Shown: in pieces, positions 1-9,684 of the stretch
How positions within the stretch are numbered: position 1 is the first letter of the stretch
How the letters are laid out: every line of letters begins with the position of its first letter
Source: Marinomonas atlantica
Lineage (GTDB): Bacteria > Pseudomonadota > Gammaproteobacteria > Pseudomonadales > Marinomonadaceae
Length of the DNA: 64,000 nt
Direction: 5' to 3'
NCBI RefSeq assembly: GCF_001639725.1
Contig: NZ_LTAW01000009.1
Location: forward strand, 1-64,000
The notes under the pieces: generated by a model
Databases searched by the model: none
What the model saw: only the letters and a program-made list of their open reading frames with translations
What the model was told of the DNA's origin: nothing
Program-made: the position numbers and the translations under genes

Positions 1-3
1 TTT

Positions 4-27
4 AAGACTTCAAAATTTTTAGAAGTC
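4..27. other. Small inverted repeat at window edge; 1-300 otherwise gene-free
   Basis: Positions 4-10 (AGACTTC) pair with 21-27 (GAAGTCT) around a 10-base A/T loop. The remainder of 1-300 has no convincing gene. It holds a perfect TATAAT at 131-136 and several A/T runs, which could belong to a plus-strand promoter or to the 3' region of the pot operon. No function can be assigned. Confidence 0.3.
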
Positions 28-300
28 TCCAGCGAGCGCCCACACAAATTATCTGATTATCTATTTTAAAGAGCGTCCGACTTCGTTACCGCTTCGTTGC
101 TGTGAAGCGTTGTCCGTGTCAGTGGAGGCGTATAATACGCATCTTAATTTTCAGTGCAAGCGGTTTTTATAATATTTAATTAAAAAGCCACTAAAATGTA
201 ATATTTACCCAAGGGGTATGTAGTTTTAGACGCTTTTTTAGGCAAAGGCAAGCAAAAAAGATCACGAAACGATCAACACGAATGTTTCAGAAGACTTAAT

Positions 301-1095
301 CTATGCTGAAGCCTGTTCTCTACGACGCTTTATTTCGTAAACAACAGCTAAAATAATGGTAATCGCAATAAGCACCAAACCTAATGCATTCACTGCGGGC
401 GTCAGTCCGGTTCGAACTTTGGAAGCAATGTAGACAGTAAGCGTTGTGTCATAGCCTTTTACAAAAAGCGTCGTGTTGTAGTTTTCAAAGGATTGCAAAA
501 AAGCAATTACAGCAGCTGAATAGATAGCAGGTTTTAAATAAGGTAAAAGAATACGGCGAAACGTTTGCCATTGCGTAGCACCTAAACTCAATGCAGCATT
601 TTCCAACGTGCGATCAAAACGCTGCAATCGCGCCAGCACCATTAACATGATATAAGCTGATATAAAGGTTGTTTGTGCGATGACCGTTAACACGATACCG
701 CCATTTACAGAAAGCCCGCGCCAAAAGATAAGCGTGGAGATACCGACAATTACACCGGGGGTCAACAAGGGAGACATCATCAGCGAGTAAAGAAATGTTT
801 TGCCGCGCCCTTCTACCGAGGATAAGAATAACGCGCAACTAACGCCAACAGGTACCGCTACCAACAACACCCCCAATGCCACTAAAGCACTGTTACCCAA
901 TGCTTCCCACATCGCGTTATCTTGCCCTAACGCCTCAAACCATTTCAACGTAGTGCCTCGCCACGGTGACACCGTAGGAAAGCGACTATCATTAAACGTA
1001 GCTAACCCCATAATTATTAACGGGGTAAACAAATACAGAAAAAACACACCTATATAGAAACGCACACCGAATTTTAGAATTGCAGCTGAATTCAT
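301..1095 (-). CDS. potC: Polyamine-type ABC transporter permease (PotC/PotI family)
   Basis: A 264-residue inner-membrane permease with about six hydrophobic segments, the usual size for PotC/PotI. The binding-protein-dependent transport signature (EAA loop) is visible around residues 165-185 as AALSLGATQWQTFRRI followed by LP. The start overlaps the stop of the upstream permease by 4 bases (ATGA), so the two are probably translationally coupled. It is the last gene of a potD-A-B-C order operon on the minus strand. The substrate is likely putrescine or spermidine by family; the sequence alone does not fix it. Confidence 0.88.
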   Translation of the reverse strand: MNSAAILKFGVRFYIGVFFLYLFTPLIIMGLATFNDSRFPTVSPWRGTTLKWFEALGQDNAMWEALGNSALVALGVLLVAVPVGVSCALFLSSVEGRGKTFLYSLMMSPLLTPGVIVGISTLIFWRGLSVNGGIVLTVIAQTTFISAYIMLMVLARLQRFDRTLENAALSLGATQWQTFRRILLPYLKPAIYSAAVIAFLQSFENYNTTLFVKGYDTTLTVYIASKVRTGLTPAVNALGLVLIAITIILAVVYEIKRRREQASA

Positions 1096-1982
1096 CGGGC
1101 GATGTCTCCTAATCCCACTTTAAACACCTTCATCACCAAAGCAATAAAACCAATACATATAATCAACAACAAGAAGGCATAGGCCGCCCCCTGATTCCAA
1201 TCTCCACCTTCAAAGAACCAATTGTAAATAATTTGAGTAAACCAACGGCTACCTGGCGAGCCGAGCAATGCCGGCACCGCATAACTACCTGCAGCCAACA
1301 TAAAGGTCATGATGCAACCAGTAGCGATGCCCGGTTTAGAGTGAGGAATAACAACGCGATAATGAGTCCGCAGCCAACTTGCGCCCAAGTTGCGAGCAGC
1401 TTTAACCTGATTACTATCCAAACTTTCAATCGCATTATAAATTGGAAAGATCATGAACAAGATGTAGGCGTATACCATGCCGATCAATACACCACCATCA
1501 CCCGATAAAAACCGAACAGGGCGATTAATCAGTCCCAATTCCAACAACAATGCATTCAGTGGACCTTTATAGGCCAAAATGATGTACCACGAAAACGTTC
1601 GCAGAATTTCATTAATCCAAAACGGTATAATGAGTAACAACAAACATAAGGCTGCCTGTCTAGGTGTAGCCACTTTCGCTAAATAAAAGGCCAATGGATA
1701 ACTCACAATCAATGTGAGAAAGGTCACCAACACGCTTGACCAGATGGTTTTAAAGAAAATCGATAAATGGATCGTATTACTGAATAAAGTCGCGTAGTTA
1801 CTGAGAGTATACTGATCCTTAATGCCACCAATCTCCGCTGGCAATAAGTTGGGCTTCAATGAATAATTCACCATAATTAACTGCGGTAGTATTACTAAGC
1901 CAATCAGCCATACTGCAATCAACGCCACAATCGAGACTGATAACGGACTCCCAAAGCGCTGCTTTAACTGATTAAACATCAT
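1092..1982 (-). CDS. potB: Polyamine-type ABC transporter permease (PotB/PotH family)
   Basis: A 296-residue permease starting MMFNQLKQRFG with about six membrane segments. The EAA loop appears as AARNLGASWLRTHYRVVIPHS. An upstream in-frame ATG at 2021 would add 13 residues, but the ATG at 1982 is preceded by GGCGAGG at good spacing and fits the family N-terminus better. It overlaps the end of the ATPase gene by about 11 bases and the next permease by 4. It would form the heterodimeric membrane channel with the downstream permease. Confidence 0.87.
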   Translation of the reverse strand: MMFNQLKQRFGSPLSVSIVALIAVWLIGLVILPQLIMVNYSLKPNLLPAEIGGIKDQYTLSNYATLFSNTIHLSIFFKTIWSSVLVTFLTLIVSYPLAFYLAKVATPRQAALCLLLLIIPFWINEILRTFSWYIILAYKGPLNALLLELGLINRPVRFLSGDGGVLIGMVYAYILFMIFPIYNAIESLDSNQVKAARNLGASWLRTHYRVVIPHSKPGIATGCIMTFMLAAGSYAVPALLGSPGSRWFTQIIYNWFFEGGDWNQGAAYAFLLLIICIGFIALVMKVFKVGLGDIAR

Positions 1983-3054
1983 TAGCCTCGCCTGCAATAA
2001 CAATGGCATCCTGACGGTCAAAAGATAACGTTAACGCACTCCCTGCAATCATGGCTTCATTGTATTGATTGGCTCGTAGTTGTATCGCAACCACTTGCTG
2101 ATTAACTAAGCTAGCTGTTAACGTCAGATAAGATCCCTCAAAATTGACTTCGGCCAGTGTAGCAGACAGAGTAAACTCGCCTTCACATCCAAGCCTCAAC
2201 CCTTCTGGGCGAACAAATAACGTAGCGCTTACACTGGGCATTATTGATCGCTTTATACGACCAGCCAATGATCCAAGGTTACCTGCATCCACAACAGCGT
2301 AACCCTCGCTTGATTCCAGTACATTGCAAGGAATCGCGTTATTCTCCCCAACAAACGACGCAACAAACGCTGTTTCCGGCTCTCGATACAACGTAATAGG
2401 ATCTGCTACTTGTTGCAGTTTACCCGCAGACATCACCGCTACACGATCAGACATCGTCAGAGCCTCACCTTGATCATGAGTAATATAGATGAAAGTAATA
2501 CCTGTTTTACGCTGGATCTCTTTCAGTTCCGTACGCATATGCTGTCGTAATTTCAAATCTAGGGCAGATAAAGGCTCATCCAACAACAACACCTGAGGCT
2601 CAACCGCCAATGCACGGGCAATCGCGATTCGTTGTTTCTGCCCACCAGATAACTCTGATACTTTTTTATCCCCACTCCCCTCTAGCGCCACCAGTTCAAG
2701 CAACCGATCAGATATTTTTTTACGTTCAACTTTCGATACACCACGTACCTCTAAGCCAAACTCAATATTTTCTGCAACCGTCATTAACGGAAAAAGGGCT
2801 AAGTTCTGAAAGATCATTGATGTGGGTCGTTTGTTAGCAGGAACCCCTGCCATAGGCTGATCACCAATATAAACACCGCCTTCACTTGGCTCTAAAAATC
2901 CACTGATCATATTCAATATGGTCGTCTTACCGCACCCCGATGGACCAAGAAAACTAAAGAACTCACCGGACTCAATTTTCAAGTCCATTTTCTCGACAGC
3001 AGTAAATTCGCCAAAACGCATGATGGCATTGTTTAGGTGTACACTACGATCCAT
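1972..3054 (-). CDS. potA: Polyamine-type ABC transporter ATP-binding protein (PotA/PotG family)
   Basis: 360 residues. The Walker A motif GPSGCGKTT lies near residue 38, the signature LSGGQKQR near 135, Walker B VLLLDEPLSALD near 155 and the H-loop THDQ near 193. A C-terminal TOBE-type regulatory region follows from about 240. The length matches PotA/PotG. The start at 3054 has an AAGAAGG ribosome binding site. It energises uptake through the two downstream permeases with the binding protein encoded upstream. A strong hairpin at 3088-3112 separates it from that binding protein gene. Confidence 0.92.
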   Translation of the reverse strand: MDRSVHLNNAIMRFGEFTAVEKMDLKIESGEFFSFLGPSGCGKTTILNMISGFLEPSEGGVYIGDQPMAGVPANKRPTSMIFQNLALFPLMTVAENIEFGLEVRGVSKVERKKISDRLLELVALEGSGDKKVSELSGGQKQRIAIARALAVEPQVLLLDEPLSALDLKLRQHMRTELKEIQRKTGITFIYITHDQGEALTMSDRVAVMSAGKLQQVADPITLYREPETAFVASFVGENNAIPCNVLESSEGYAVVDAGNLGSLAGRIKRSIMPSVSATLFVRPEGLRLGCEGEFTLSATLAEVNFEGSYLTLTASLVNQQVVAIQLRANQYNEAMIAGSALTLSFDRQDAIVIAGEANDV

Positions 3055-3087
3055 ATAACCTTCTTAACTGGGTATTCATTAAACGAT

Positions 3088-3112
3088 AAAGGCCCGCTCA
3101 GGGCGGGCCTTT
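3088..3112 (-). terminator. Hairpin between binding-protein gene and ATPase gene
   Basis: AAAGGCCCGC (3088-3097) pairs perfectly with GCGGGCCTTT (3103-3112) around a 5-base loop. It lies between the stop of the binding-protein gene and the start of the ATPase gene in an otherwise tight operon. Such hairpins often act as partial terminators or 3' stabilisers that give excess binding protein over membrane components; that role is inferred. Confidence 0.65.
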
Positions 3113-3126
3113 GAAAGGCAATTGTA

Positions 3127-4239
3127 TTATGCAGACAGGTAACGATCTTGATACTCGTTACGTAGAGCAACGTACCAAGGTTCTTGGATTGGCCACCACC
3201 AAAGGTTGGCAAGGTCTTGATCTGAATAGGAGTTATTAAAAAACTTTTTGGTTGCTTGAGGCAATAGCTCTGCCGCCCCTTTAGAGGTAGAGTTATAGCC
3301 CGTTGCCTTCACAAACATCGCGCCTGCTTCTGGGGTGTAATACCAGTTAATGAACTCGTATACGGCATCAACATTATTAGCATTCTTAGGAATCACAAAG
3401 CCTTCCATCCATGCCAAGGCACCCTCTTTAGGTGCGCCGTAAACAACTGGCTCTCCTTCTTGCGACAGTTTAAAGGCCGTGCTGTCCCATGTTTGGCCAA
3501 TCACTGCACCATTGGTTCTAAACGCACCTTGCGCTTCATTTTCTGTTGACCAGAACTGTGCCACCATATCTTTATGCTTAGTCGCTTCTTTTAAGATCAC
3601 ATCAAAGTTCGCGCGCATAGCCTTTTCGTTTTTATAAGACTCTAACAACGGAAATGGTAGCTTGCCCATTTTTTCAAGCCACAAACCAATACCCACTAGC
3701 GCCGAATGGCCGCGAACTGTCACACCATCTGCGTGCTCTGGCTTCCAAAGATCACCATAGCTGAGATTATTTGGGTCCACATCCGCATATTCCCTGTTAT
3801 ACGTAATAGCCTCAGTCCCCCAATCAGACGGTGCAAAATAGCGCTTACCATCCACAACACCGCCCACTTCTGAACCAGATAAAGCACTCTCTAAGCACCC
3901 ATCCCATTTGATACGTGTTGTATCTAGGGGCTGGACTAACTCATAGTCCACATAACCTGGCACACGATCCACGGTCGGCATAATGATATCAAAGCCCGTA
4001 CCATCGGTTGCTCGTAGAGAGTTCATTAATTCATCATTGGTACCATAAGGCGTAAAGGTCGCATTGATGCCTGTCTTTGCCTTGAAGTCAGCCAGCATTT
4101 CATCGGTGATGTAACCTGCCCACGCATAAATCTTTAACTCTTTATTTGCAGCGATTGCAGAACTGATAGAAAAGGGTGTTGCAGCAACCGCTCCTGCAAT
4201 GGAAGCCCCTTGCAGAAACTGGCGACGAGAAATGGACAT
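3127..4239 (-). CDS. potD: Extracellular polyamine-type solute-binding protein with Tat-like signal
   Basis: A 370-residue periplasmic binding protein of the PotD/PotF type. The N-terminus MSISRRQFLQGASIAGA carries a twin-arginine motif (S-R-R-Q-F-L) before a hydrophobic stretch ending near AIAA, so Tat export is predicted. The mature start KELKIYAWAGYI is typical of this family (compare the usual LxxYNWxxY). The start has a strong AAGGAGT ribosome binding site. It is the first gene of the transporter operon and is divergent from a chemoreceptor gene. The ligand is probably a polyamine or related amine, though this is not proven by the sequence. Confidence 0.88.
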   Translation of the reverse strand: MSISRRQFLQGASIAGAVAATPFSISSAIAANKELKIYAWAGYITDEMLADFKAKTGINATFTPYGTNDELMNSLRATDGTGFDIIMPTVDRVPGYVDYELVQPLDTTRIKWDGCLESALSGSEVGGVVDGKRYFAPSDWGTEAITYNREYADVDPNNLSYGDLWKPEHADGVTVRGHSALVGIGLWLEKMGKLPFPLLESYKNEKAMRANFDVILKEATKHKDMVAQFWSTENEAQGAFRTNGAVIGQTWDSTAFKLSQEGEPVVYGAPKEGALAWMEGFVIPKNANNVDAVYEFINWYYTPEAGAMFVKATGYNSTSKGAAELLPQATKKFFNNSYSDQDLANLWWWPIQEPWYVALRNEYQDRYLSA

Positions 4240-4527
4240 ATGGACTCCTTGTATGTGTTAGACGCACGCTTCCTAACAAAGGAAGTGTCATACCAAAATT
4301 GGTTTATCCGTATCAGTATTGGTCAAAGTTATTACAATTTAGTGACGAAAAAATGAACAGTCAAGAGTTTTTAAACCACTTGGACAATTTTTCTTTTACA
4401 TTACGCTACATTAGCCATCTTATTGTGTACATTCTGATACATTTAAGTCTCTCGCAACATAAGTGTCACAATTCAATAATATTGTTAGCGCATCAATCAC
4501 CTTGCCGAGAATTATAGAGAGACGATT

Positions 4528-6498
4528 TTGAAAATCTCCCATGTGACACGCGCCACAACATTTAGCTATCTCGTGATCGCTGCAGCGCTCGCCGCGCTCC
4601 TACTATGGAGCACACAAAGCTACCGGACAGCTTTTGAGCAAAATGACGCTTTTAATAAGGTATGGGAAGCCTCTGCGATACAGCTTGAGCAGAAAATTGA
4701 AAGCTACTTGTCTTCTGGCGAAGCATCGCTATTGCAAGAATCAGAAATATTTATCATAGAAGACATCAAACCAATGCTGATTCACCTACCTATCGATCTA
4801 CAGGTATCACTAGAAGAACGTCTAGACGCAATTGTCGCCAGCTTGCAAACTGACGTTCGAGCATCTGGTAAACTATCAGGTAATCCGCTAGCTCTGATTG
4901 AAAACAACGAACGACAAATACGACTGTCTCTTGATTTCCTGCACAGTACTATTAACGATGCCGACGACAGTATTAATAATGACTTAGTCATGCGCTACCT
5001 TGCAGCTCAAGGCAACCTCTATGCGACATTTTCTTCATTACAGCAGTCTGCGAAAGATTACTTAAACAGCCCCTCACCAGATAATCGCAAGTTAGTAAAC
5101 GAAGCCAATCAAAAACTGATCAATCAGGTTATTCTTTTTTCTAAACTGCCCGCATGGCAAACATCCGACACAGACACTGATGACAACACAGACGATTTAT
5201 CAGCGTTAATGGGCTGGGGAAGTTCTGAAACGGCAGAAACCAGTGATACTTTTGAAGAGACCAAGAGTGAACTAAGCACTTGGGCAAATCGCTATATGAA
5301 GGACATTGAAAGCAGCTTAACTGTCATAGAACAAGCCAATCTTGCTAAATCAGCCATTCGCCTGCTAATTGATGACCTAAGTGATGAGCTTGATAAAGGC
5401 ACTGCGACGATTCAAGCCGCCACAGCAAAAACTGAACGCAATACTCTGATCGCTTTCGGCGCATTTGTGATCATCATGTTGCTAACTACTCTCATCACTC
5501 ACTTGTTCCAAAGTCGCGTTGTTGTCCAAAGCGCAAAAGACCTATACAACGCAGTGAAAGCGCTCGTCGACAGCGATGACATACACACACTAAAAGTCAC
5601 CAACAGTAAAAATGAGTTATCAGAAGTTGCTCGCTATTTAAATCGTTATCTTGAGCAAATTGCGGTACAACGCCAGCAGCGTGATACCGAGCTTAAGAAT
5701 ATTTCCACATCGTTAAATGAGATGCTAAGCGCCTTTGGTCAGGTTCATGACATCAGTGTGGCCTCAAAAGAAGCGCTAGAGCAAACCGTTGAACAAGCGG
5801 CTCATGTAGACGTCCTAGCAAATAAAGCAGAAGTACGTGCAAAAGAGGTAGAAAGCTATGCACATGACACCAGCAACGCCATGGAGTTGAGCTCGAAACA
5901 AGTGTCAACACTTGAAAGCGCCAATGCGACAACGGTAGAACGATTACAGAAAAGTAAAACCGCATTAGGCAGCTTAGAAAATTCTGTATCCAGCGCCAAC
6001 TCTATTGTCAGCGGTATTCGTGACATTGCAGAACAAACCAACTTACTGGCTCTAAATGCTGCTATTGAAGCGGCTCGTGCAGGTGAAGCAGGCCGAGGTT
6101 TTGCGGTAGTCGCCGATGAAGTCAGAACCTTGTCAGGTCGAACGCAGCACTCTCTTGAAGAGATCACATCCATTTTTGAGTCATTGACCAGTTCAACCTC
6201 CAACTTACGTAAAAACTTAGGGCTGATTGAGTCAGCAACATCAGAGCAGCGTTCATTAACCACAGAGTTAGGCCACTCAGCTAAGGAAGTACAAGAGAAG
6301 TCGTATCAGTCGACGGTACTTTCACGTAAAGCCTCAGGGTATGCCGAAGATCAAAAACGCAGCGTAAGTATGCTGACAGAAACCGTAGAAAAAGTCCGTT
6401 CTCAAGCAGATGAGTCAGAACAATTCTTAGCGGACATGACCACAAATGTCCGCCAAAAAATTGACGACATTACCAGCACATTAGGTATCCGTTCTTAA
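4528..6498 (+). CDS. Methyl-accepting chemotaxis protein
   Basis: 656 residues, using a TTG start at 4528 behind GAGAGA; no ATG is available before the first membrane helix. A membrane segment at about 10-30 is followed by a helical sensor region to about 300 and a second membrane segment at about 302-325. The cytoplasmic signalling domain has the conserved hairpin tip [20 protein letters not shown] near residue 500, with long coiled coils either side. It would transmit ligand state to CheA/CheW. The sensor domain was not recognised. It is divergent from the pot operon; a shared ligand is possible but untested. Confidence 0.9.
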   Translation: MKISHVTRATTFSYLVIAAALAALLLWSTQSYRTAFEQNDAFNKVWEASAIQLEQKIESYLSSGEASLLQESEIFIIEDIKPMLIHLPIDLQVSLEERLDAIVASLQTDVRASGKLSGNPLALIENNERQIRLSLDFLHSTINDADDSINNDLVMRYLAAQGNLYATFSSLQQSAKDYLNSPSPDNRKLVNEANQKLINQVILFSKLPAWQTSDTDTDDNTDDLSALMGWGSSETAETSDTFEETKSELSTWANRYMKDIESSLTVIEQANLAKSAIRLLIDDLSDELDKGTATIQAATAKTERNTLIAFGAFVIIMLLTTLITHLFQSRVVVQSAKDLYNAVKALVDSDDIHTLKVTNSKNELSEVARYLNRYLEQIAVQRQQRDTELKNISTSLNEMLSAFGQVHDISVASKEALEQTVEQAAHVDVLANKAEVRAKEVESYAHDTSNAMELSSKQVSTLESANATTVERLQKSKTALGSLENSVSSANSIVSGIRDIAEQTNLLALNAAIEAARAGEAGRGFAVVADEVRTLSGRTQHSLEEITSIFESLTSSTSNLRKNLGLIESATSEQRSLTTELGHSAKEVQEKSYQSTVLSRKASGYAEDQKRSVSMLTETVEKVRSQADESEQFLADMTTNVRQKIDDITSTLGIRS

Positions 6499-6513
6499 CA
6501 TGCTCATTCGAAT

Positions 6514-6545
6514 AAAAAAGCCAGTGCATTTTGCACTGGCTTTTT
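6514..6545. terminator. Bidirectional intrinsic terminator
   Basis: GCCAGTGCA (6520-6528) pairs with TGCACTGGC (6532-6540). It is flanked by A6 on the left and T5 on the right, so it can terminate both the chemoreceptor gene (plus) and serA (minus), whose 3' ends face each other here. Confidence 0.85.
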
Positions 6546-6568
6546 AAATTCAGAATAATGCCGGACGC

Positions 6569-7798
6569 TTAAAACAGAACGCGCGCTTTAATCGTACCTT
6601 CTACTTCTTTCACTTTTTCAAGTGCTAGCTCACCAGTATCGGAGTCGACCTCCATCACCATGTAACCAAGTTTCTCGGTGGTACGTAAGAACTGACCTGA
6701 GATGTTAATATCGTTGTCAGAGAAGATCGAGTTGATCTTAGTCAGAACACCTGGACGGTTTTCATGAATATGCAGGATACGGTGCTTATCAGCTTGAGCA
6801 GGTAATGCGACTTCTGGGAAGTTAACTGCCGCAGTCGTCGTACCAATATCAGAGTATTGAATTAATTTAACTGCGACTTCAACACCAATGTTTTCTTGCG
6901 CTTCCATTGTTGATCCACCGATATGCGGCGTCAAAATAACATTGTCTAACCCACGCAGCGGCGACACAAATTCCTCTGCATTGCCTTTTGGTTCAATTGG
7001 GAATACGTCGATCGCAGCGCCAGCAATATCACCTGCTTTTACCGACGCTGCAAGCGCTTCAAGGTCAACGACCGTTCCACGAGATGCATTTAGGAAAATG
7101 GCACCTTTTTTGATCTGAGCAATCTCATTAGGGCCCATCATCAATTTGGTGCTTGGTGTTTCAGGTACATGCAGTGAGATTACATCGGATGTTGATAGTA
7201 ACTCTTCAAGTGATTTAACTTGGCGAGCATTACCCAATGGGAGCTTAGTAATAATGTCATAGAAGCACACTTCCATACCCAACGACTCTGCCAACACACT
7301 AAGCTGCGTACCAATACTACCGTAACCAACGATACCTAAACGCTTACCACGAGTTTCAAAAGAGCCAACAGCAGATTTTAACCAGCCGCCACGATGACAT
7401 ACTGCATTTTTCTCAGGGATGCCACGAAGCAGCAGTATCATCTCGGCTAAAACTAACTCAGCAACACTTCGTGTATTGGAAAACGGCGCGTTAAAGACAA
7501 CAACACCCTTGCTTGAAGCAGCATCTAGGTCTACTTGATTGGTACCAATACAGAAACAACCAATCGCGACTAATTTATTCGCGTGCTCAAGCACCTTTTC
7601 AGTGAGCTGAGTGCGTGATCGAATACCGATAAAATGAGCATCGGCAATTTTTTCGATCAGTTCGTCTTCTGGTAAAGCGGTTTTATGATACTCGATGTTT
7701 TCATATCCTGCGGCATTTAACGCCTCAACTGCAGATTGATGAACACCTTCTAATAACAAAATTTTGATTTTTGCTTTTTCTAAAGAAGTATTACTCAT
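6569..7798 (-). CDS. serA: D-3-phosphoglycerate dehydrogenase
   Basis: 409 residues, the length of the short gammaproteobacterial SerA. It oxidises 3-phosphoglycerate with NAD to start serine synthesis. The Rossmann motif GYGSIGTQL lies near 158. The catalytic Arg is in NASRGTVVD near 240, the Glu in DVFPIEP and the His in LTPHIGGST near 293. A C-terminal ACT domain (ILHIHENRPGVLTKI) begins near 337 and would bind serine for feedback inhibition. The gene stands alone between a terminator and a 225-base spacer. Confidence 0.95.
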   Translation of the reverse strand: MSNTSLEKAKIKILLLEGVHQSAVEALNAAGYENIEYHKTALPEDELIEKIADAHFIGIRSRTQLTEKVLEHANKLVAIGCFCIGTNQVDLDAASSKGVVVFNAPFSNTRSVAELVLAEMILLLRGIPEKNAVCHRGGWLKSAVGSFETRGKRLGIVGYGSIGTQLSVLAESLGMEVCFYDIITKLPLGNARQVKSLEELLSTSDVISLHVPETPSTKLMMGPNEIAQIKKGAIFLNASRGTVVDLEALAASVKAGDIAGAAIDVFPIEPKGNAEEFVSPLRGLDNVILTPHIGGSTMEAQENIGVEVAVKLIQYSDIGTTTAAVNFPEVALPAQADKHRILHIHENRPGVLTKINSIFSDNDINISGQFLRTTEKLGYMVMEVDSDTGELALEKVKEVEGTIKARVLF

Positions 7799-8023
7799 GA
7801 TTTTTTATATATCTCTATGGTTTCTTATGGGGTATTTTTAAAAGATATGTTACCACACTGGCTAAATTGTCGTAGTAGCAGATGCCGTAATGAGCTTCAT
7901 CTTTAATGGAGTAATACTCAACTGAACAATAATTTACATCTTATCTACGCATTTTAACTGGCAAGGTAGCGCCATCGGCACTAGAATCAAGATGTTCAAA
8001 AGATAATCAATGGGAGGTGAGCC

Positions 8024-8452
8024 ATGGCCATCGAAGGAATTAACAACAGTATCGTTAGTCAGTTTAACGACCCAGAATTGACGAATACACCTGTTGTTCA
8101 ACCCAACACAGGTAACGGGAGCAATAGCCAAACGGCAAATGCCGCACCGCAGTCTGTAGATGTGTCCGTTAGTATCTCACCCGAAGCTCAGCAGTTAGCT
8201 CAAGATAATGTTGCCTCTAGAACCGTTGCTCAAACGTCTGCTATAGAAGTTGGTGCTGATGTGGCCACTGCCTCTGAGTTTGGAGCCAATGCAACATCTA
8301 ACAACGCCGCTGTTGCAGCTCAGGTTTCGGGCAACTCCGGTAACACATTAAACGCCACACCTTCGAACTCAAGTCAGAGTGGTAGTGTGGCGTCCCAATA
8401 CAATATTAGTCCTGATTCTGCTCTAGGTCAGACAATCAACTTCTCAGCCTAA
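8024..8452 (+). CDS. Small low-complexity protein of unknown function
   Basis: 142 residues with a clear GGGAGGTG ribosome binding site before ATG at 8024. No signal peptide or membrane segment is visible. The sequence is rich in Ala, Ser, Asn, Gln and Val and almost lacks aromatic residues. It contains VDVSVSISPEAQQLAQ near residues 45-60, a Val/Ile-Ser-Pro-Glu-Ala pattern that occurs in assorted short proteobacterial proteins of unknown role. The composition recalls flagellin-like or disordered secreted proteins, but no family was recognised. The codon pattern and ribosome binding site support a real gene. Confidence 0.6.
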   Translation: MAIEGINNSIVSQFNDPELTNTPVVQPNTGNGSNSQTANAAPQSVDVSVSISPEAQQLAQDNVASRTVAQTSAIEVGADVATASEFGANATSNNAAVAAQVSGNSGNTLNATPSNSSQSGSVASQYNISPDSALGQTINFSA

Positions 8453-8488
8453 CCCTGCTGTATTGCTGCCTTAAGTGCTGCATGGAAA

Positions 8489-8513
8489 TTAGAACGACTT
8501 ACAGTCGTTCTAA
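8489..8513. terminator. Convergent hairpin overlapping the trmA stop
   Basis: TTAGAACGACT (8489-8499) pairs with AGTCGTTCTAA (8503-8513) around a 3-base loop. It lies between the facing 3' ends of the small protein gene and trmA and includes the trmA stop codon. It has no long T run, so termination efficiency is uncertain. Confidence 0.6.
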
Positions 8514-9593
8514 AAACACACCAGCTTCAACGTGATGGGTATAGGGGAATTGATCAAACATCGCAAAGCGCATCACCTTATGTGTCGAAGACAACGCTTC
8601 TAAGTTACTTCTCAATGTTTCTGGGTTGCACGATATGTAGAGAATTTGATCGATCTTTCTAACCAACTCGACTGTTCCATCGTCCAATCCTGCGCGCGGT
8701 GGATCTACTAATACCGCCGAAGGGTTTAATGTATCCATACCTGCTTGAGCCAATGCTTTAGGTAAAACTCCATCGCCATTTAGTGCATCAGATACGTCTT
8801 CACTCGCCATTTTGACCACTTGTACGTTACTGACACCGTTCATAGCAACATTCAAGCTTGCAGAGTTCACAGATACTTTTGCTATTTCAGTACCAATCAC
8901 TCGATCAAAGCGACGCGCTAATGGAATGGAGAAGTTCCCATTACCACAGTACATTTCCAACAAATCACCAGAGCATTCTTTGGTCACATCAAGAGCCCAT
9001 TCAAGCATTTTCTCACTGATGCCCGCATTCGGTTGCGTAAAGCTGTTTTCAACCTGCTGATAGTGATACTTGCGTCCATGGACCGTCAGCGTCTCCATCA
9101 CAAAGTCACGCGTGAGTATTTGTTTACGCTTACGACTACGACCAATGAAATGACATGCTGGGAACAGCTCATTAAGCTCTACTGCTGCTTGATGCCACAC
9201 CTCATCAATAGGCTTGTGGTACAGCATACTAATCAGTGCCTCGCCCGTCGTCGTCGTAAGGAAATCTACTTGGAACAACTTATGTCTTAGTATTGGAGTA
9301 TCTCTAATGGCATCTAACAGCTTTGGCATCAGTTCATTGATCAGCCTAGACGCTGCCAAGAACTGATCGACTCGAATTGGAGTACGCGGATCAGCGGAGT
9401 CAAACATGGCATAGAACAAGTCATCGCCATCGTGCCAGATACGGAACTCAGCTCGCATCCGATAATGGCTTGGAGCACTTTCGAACACTTCTAGCTCTGG
9501 CATATCAAGGTCTGCCATCAGCTCAAGCAACGAGTCTTGCTTCGCCTGTAACTGAGCTGCGTAATGTTCTGGTTGAATTTGATCTGGTCTCAT
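8499..9593 (-). CDS. trmA: tRNA (uracil-5-)-methyltransferase
   Basis: 364 residues, matching TrmA, which uses SAM to make m5U54 in the T-loop of tRNA. The SAM-binding motif LLEMYCGNGNFSIPLA lies near residue 212. VDPPRAGLD lies near 298, and the catalytic cysteine is in YISCNPETL near 322, the RNA m5U methyltransferase signature. There is no N-terminal Fe-S TRAM region, which separates it from RlmC/RlmD. It appears monocistronic. Confidence 0.95.
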   Translation of the reverse strand: MRPDQIQPEHYAAQLQAKQDSLLELMADLDMPELEVFESAPSHYRMRAEFRIWHDGDDLFYAMFDSADPRTPIRVDQFLAASRLINELMPKLLDAIRDTPILRHKLFQVDFLTTTTGEALISMLYHKPIDEVWHQAAVELNELFPACHFIGRSRKRKQILTRDFVMETLTVHGRKYHYQQVENSFTQPNAGISEKMLEWALDVTKECSGDLLEMYCGNGNFSIPLARRFDRVIGTEIAKVSVNSASLNVAMNGVSNVQVVKMASEDVSDALNGDGVLPKALAQAGMDTLNPSAVLVDPPRAGLDDGTVELVRKIDQILYISCNPETLRSNLEALSSTHKVMRFAMFDQFPYTHHVEAGVFLERL

Positions 9594-9684
9594 GCAGTTT
9601 TCCGCTAAAGGTTCGAGAATATGGGCGCGGCATTATACAAAGAGTCTGCTTACTTTGCGAACGATGACCGCTGAAACTAGCCGA

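Noticed and set aside
4176-4517. 113-codon plus-strand frame across the potD start and the divergent promoter region
   Set aside because: It is antisense to the potD signal sequence and then non-coding in character; no ribosome binding site.
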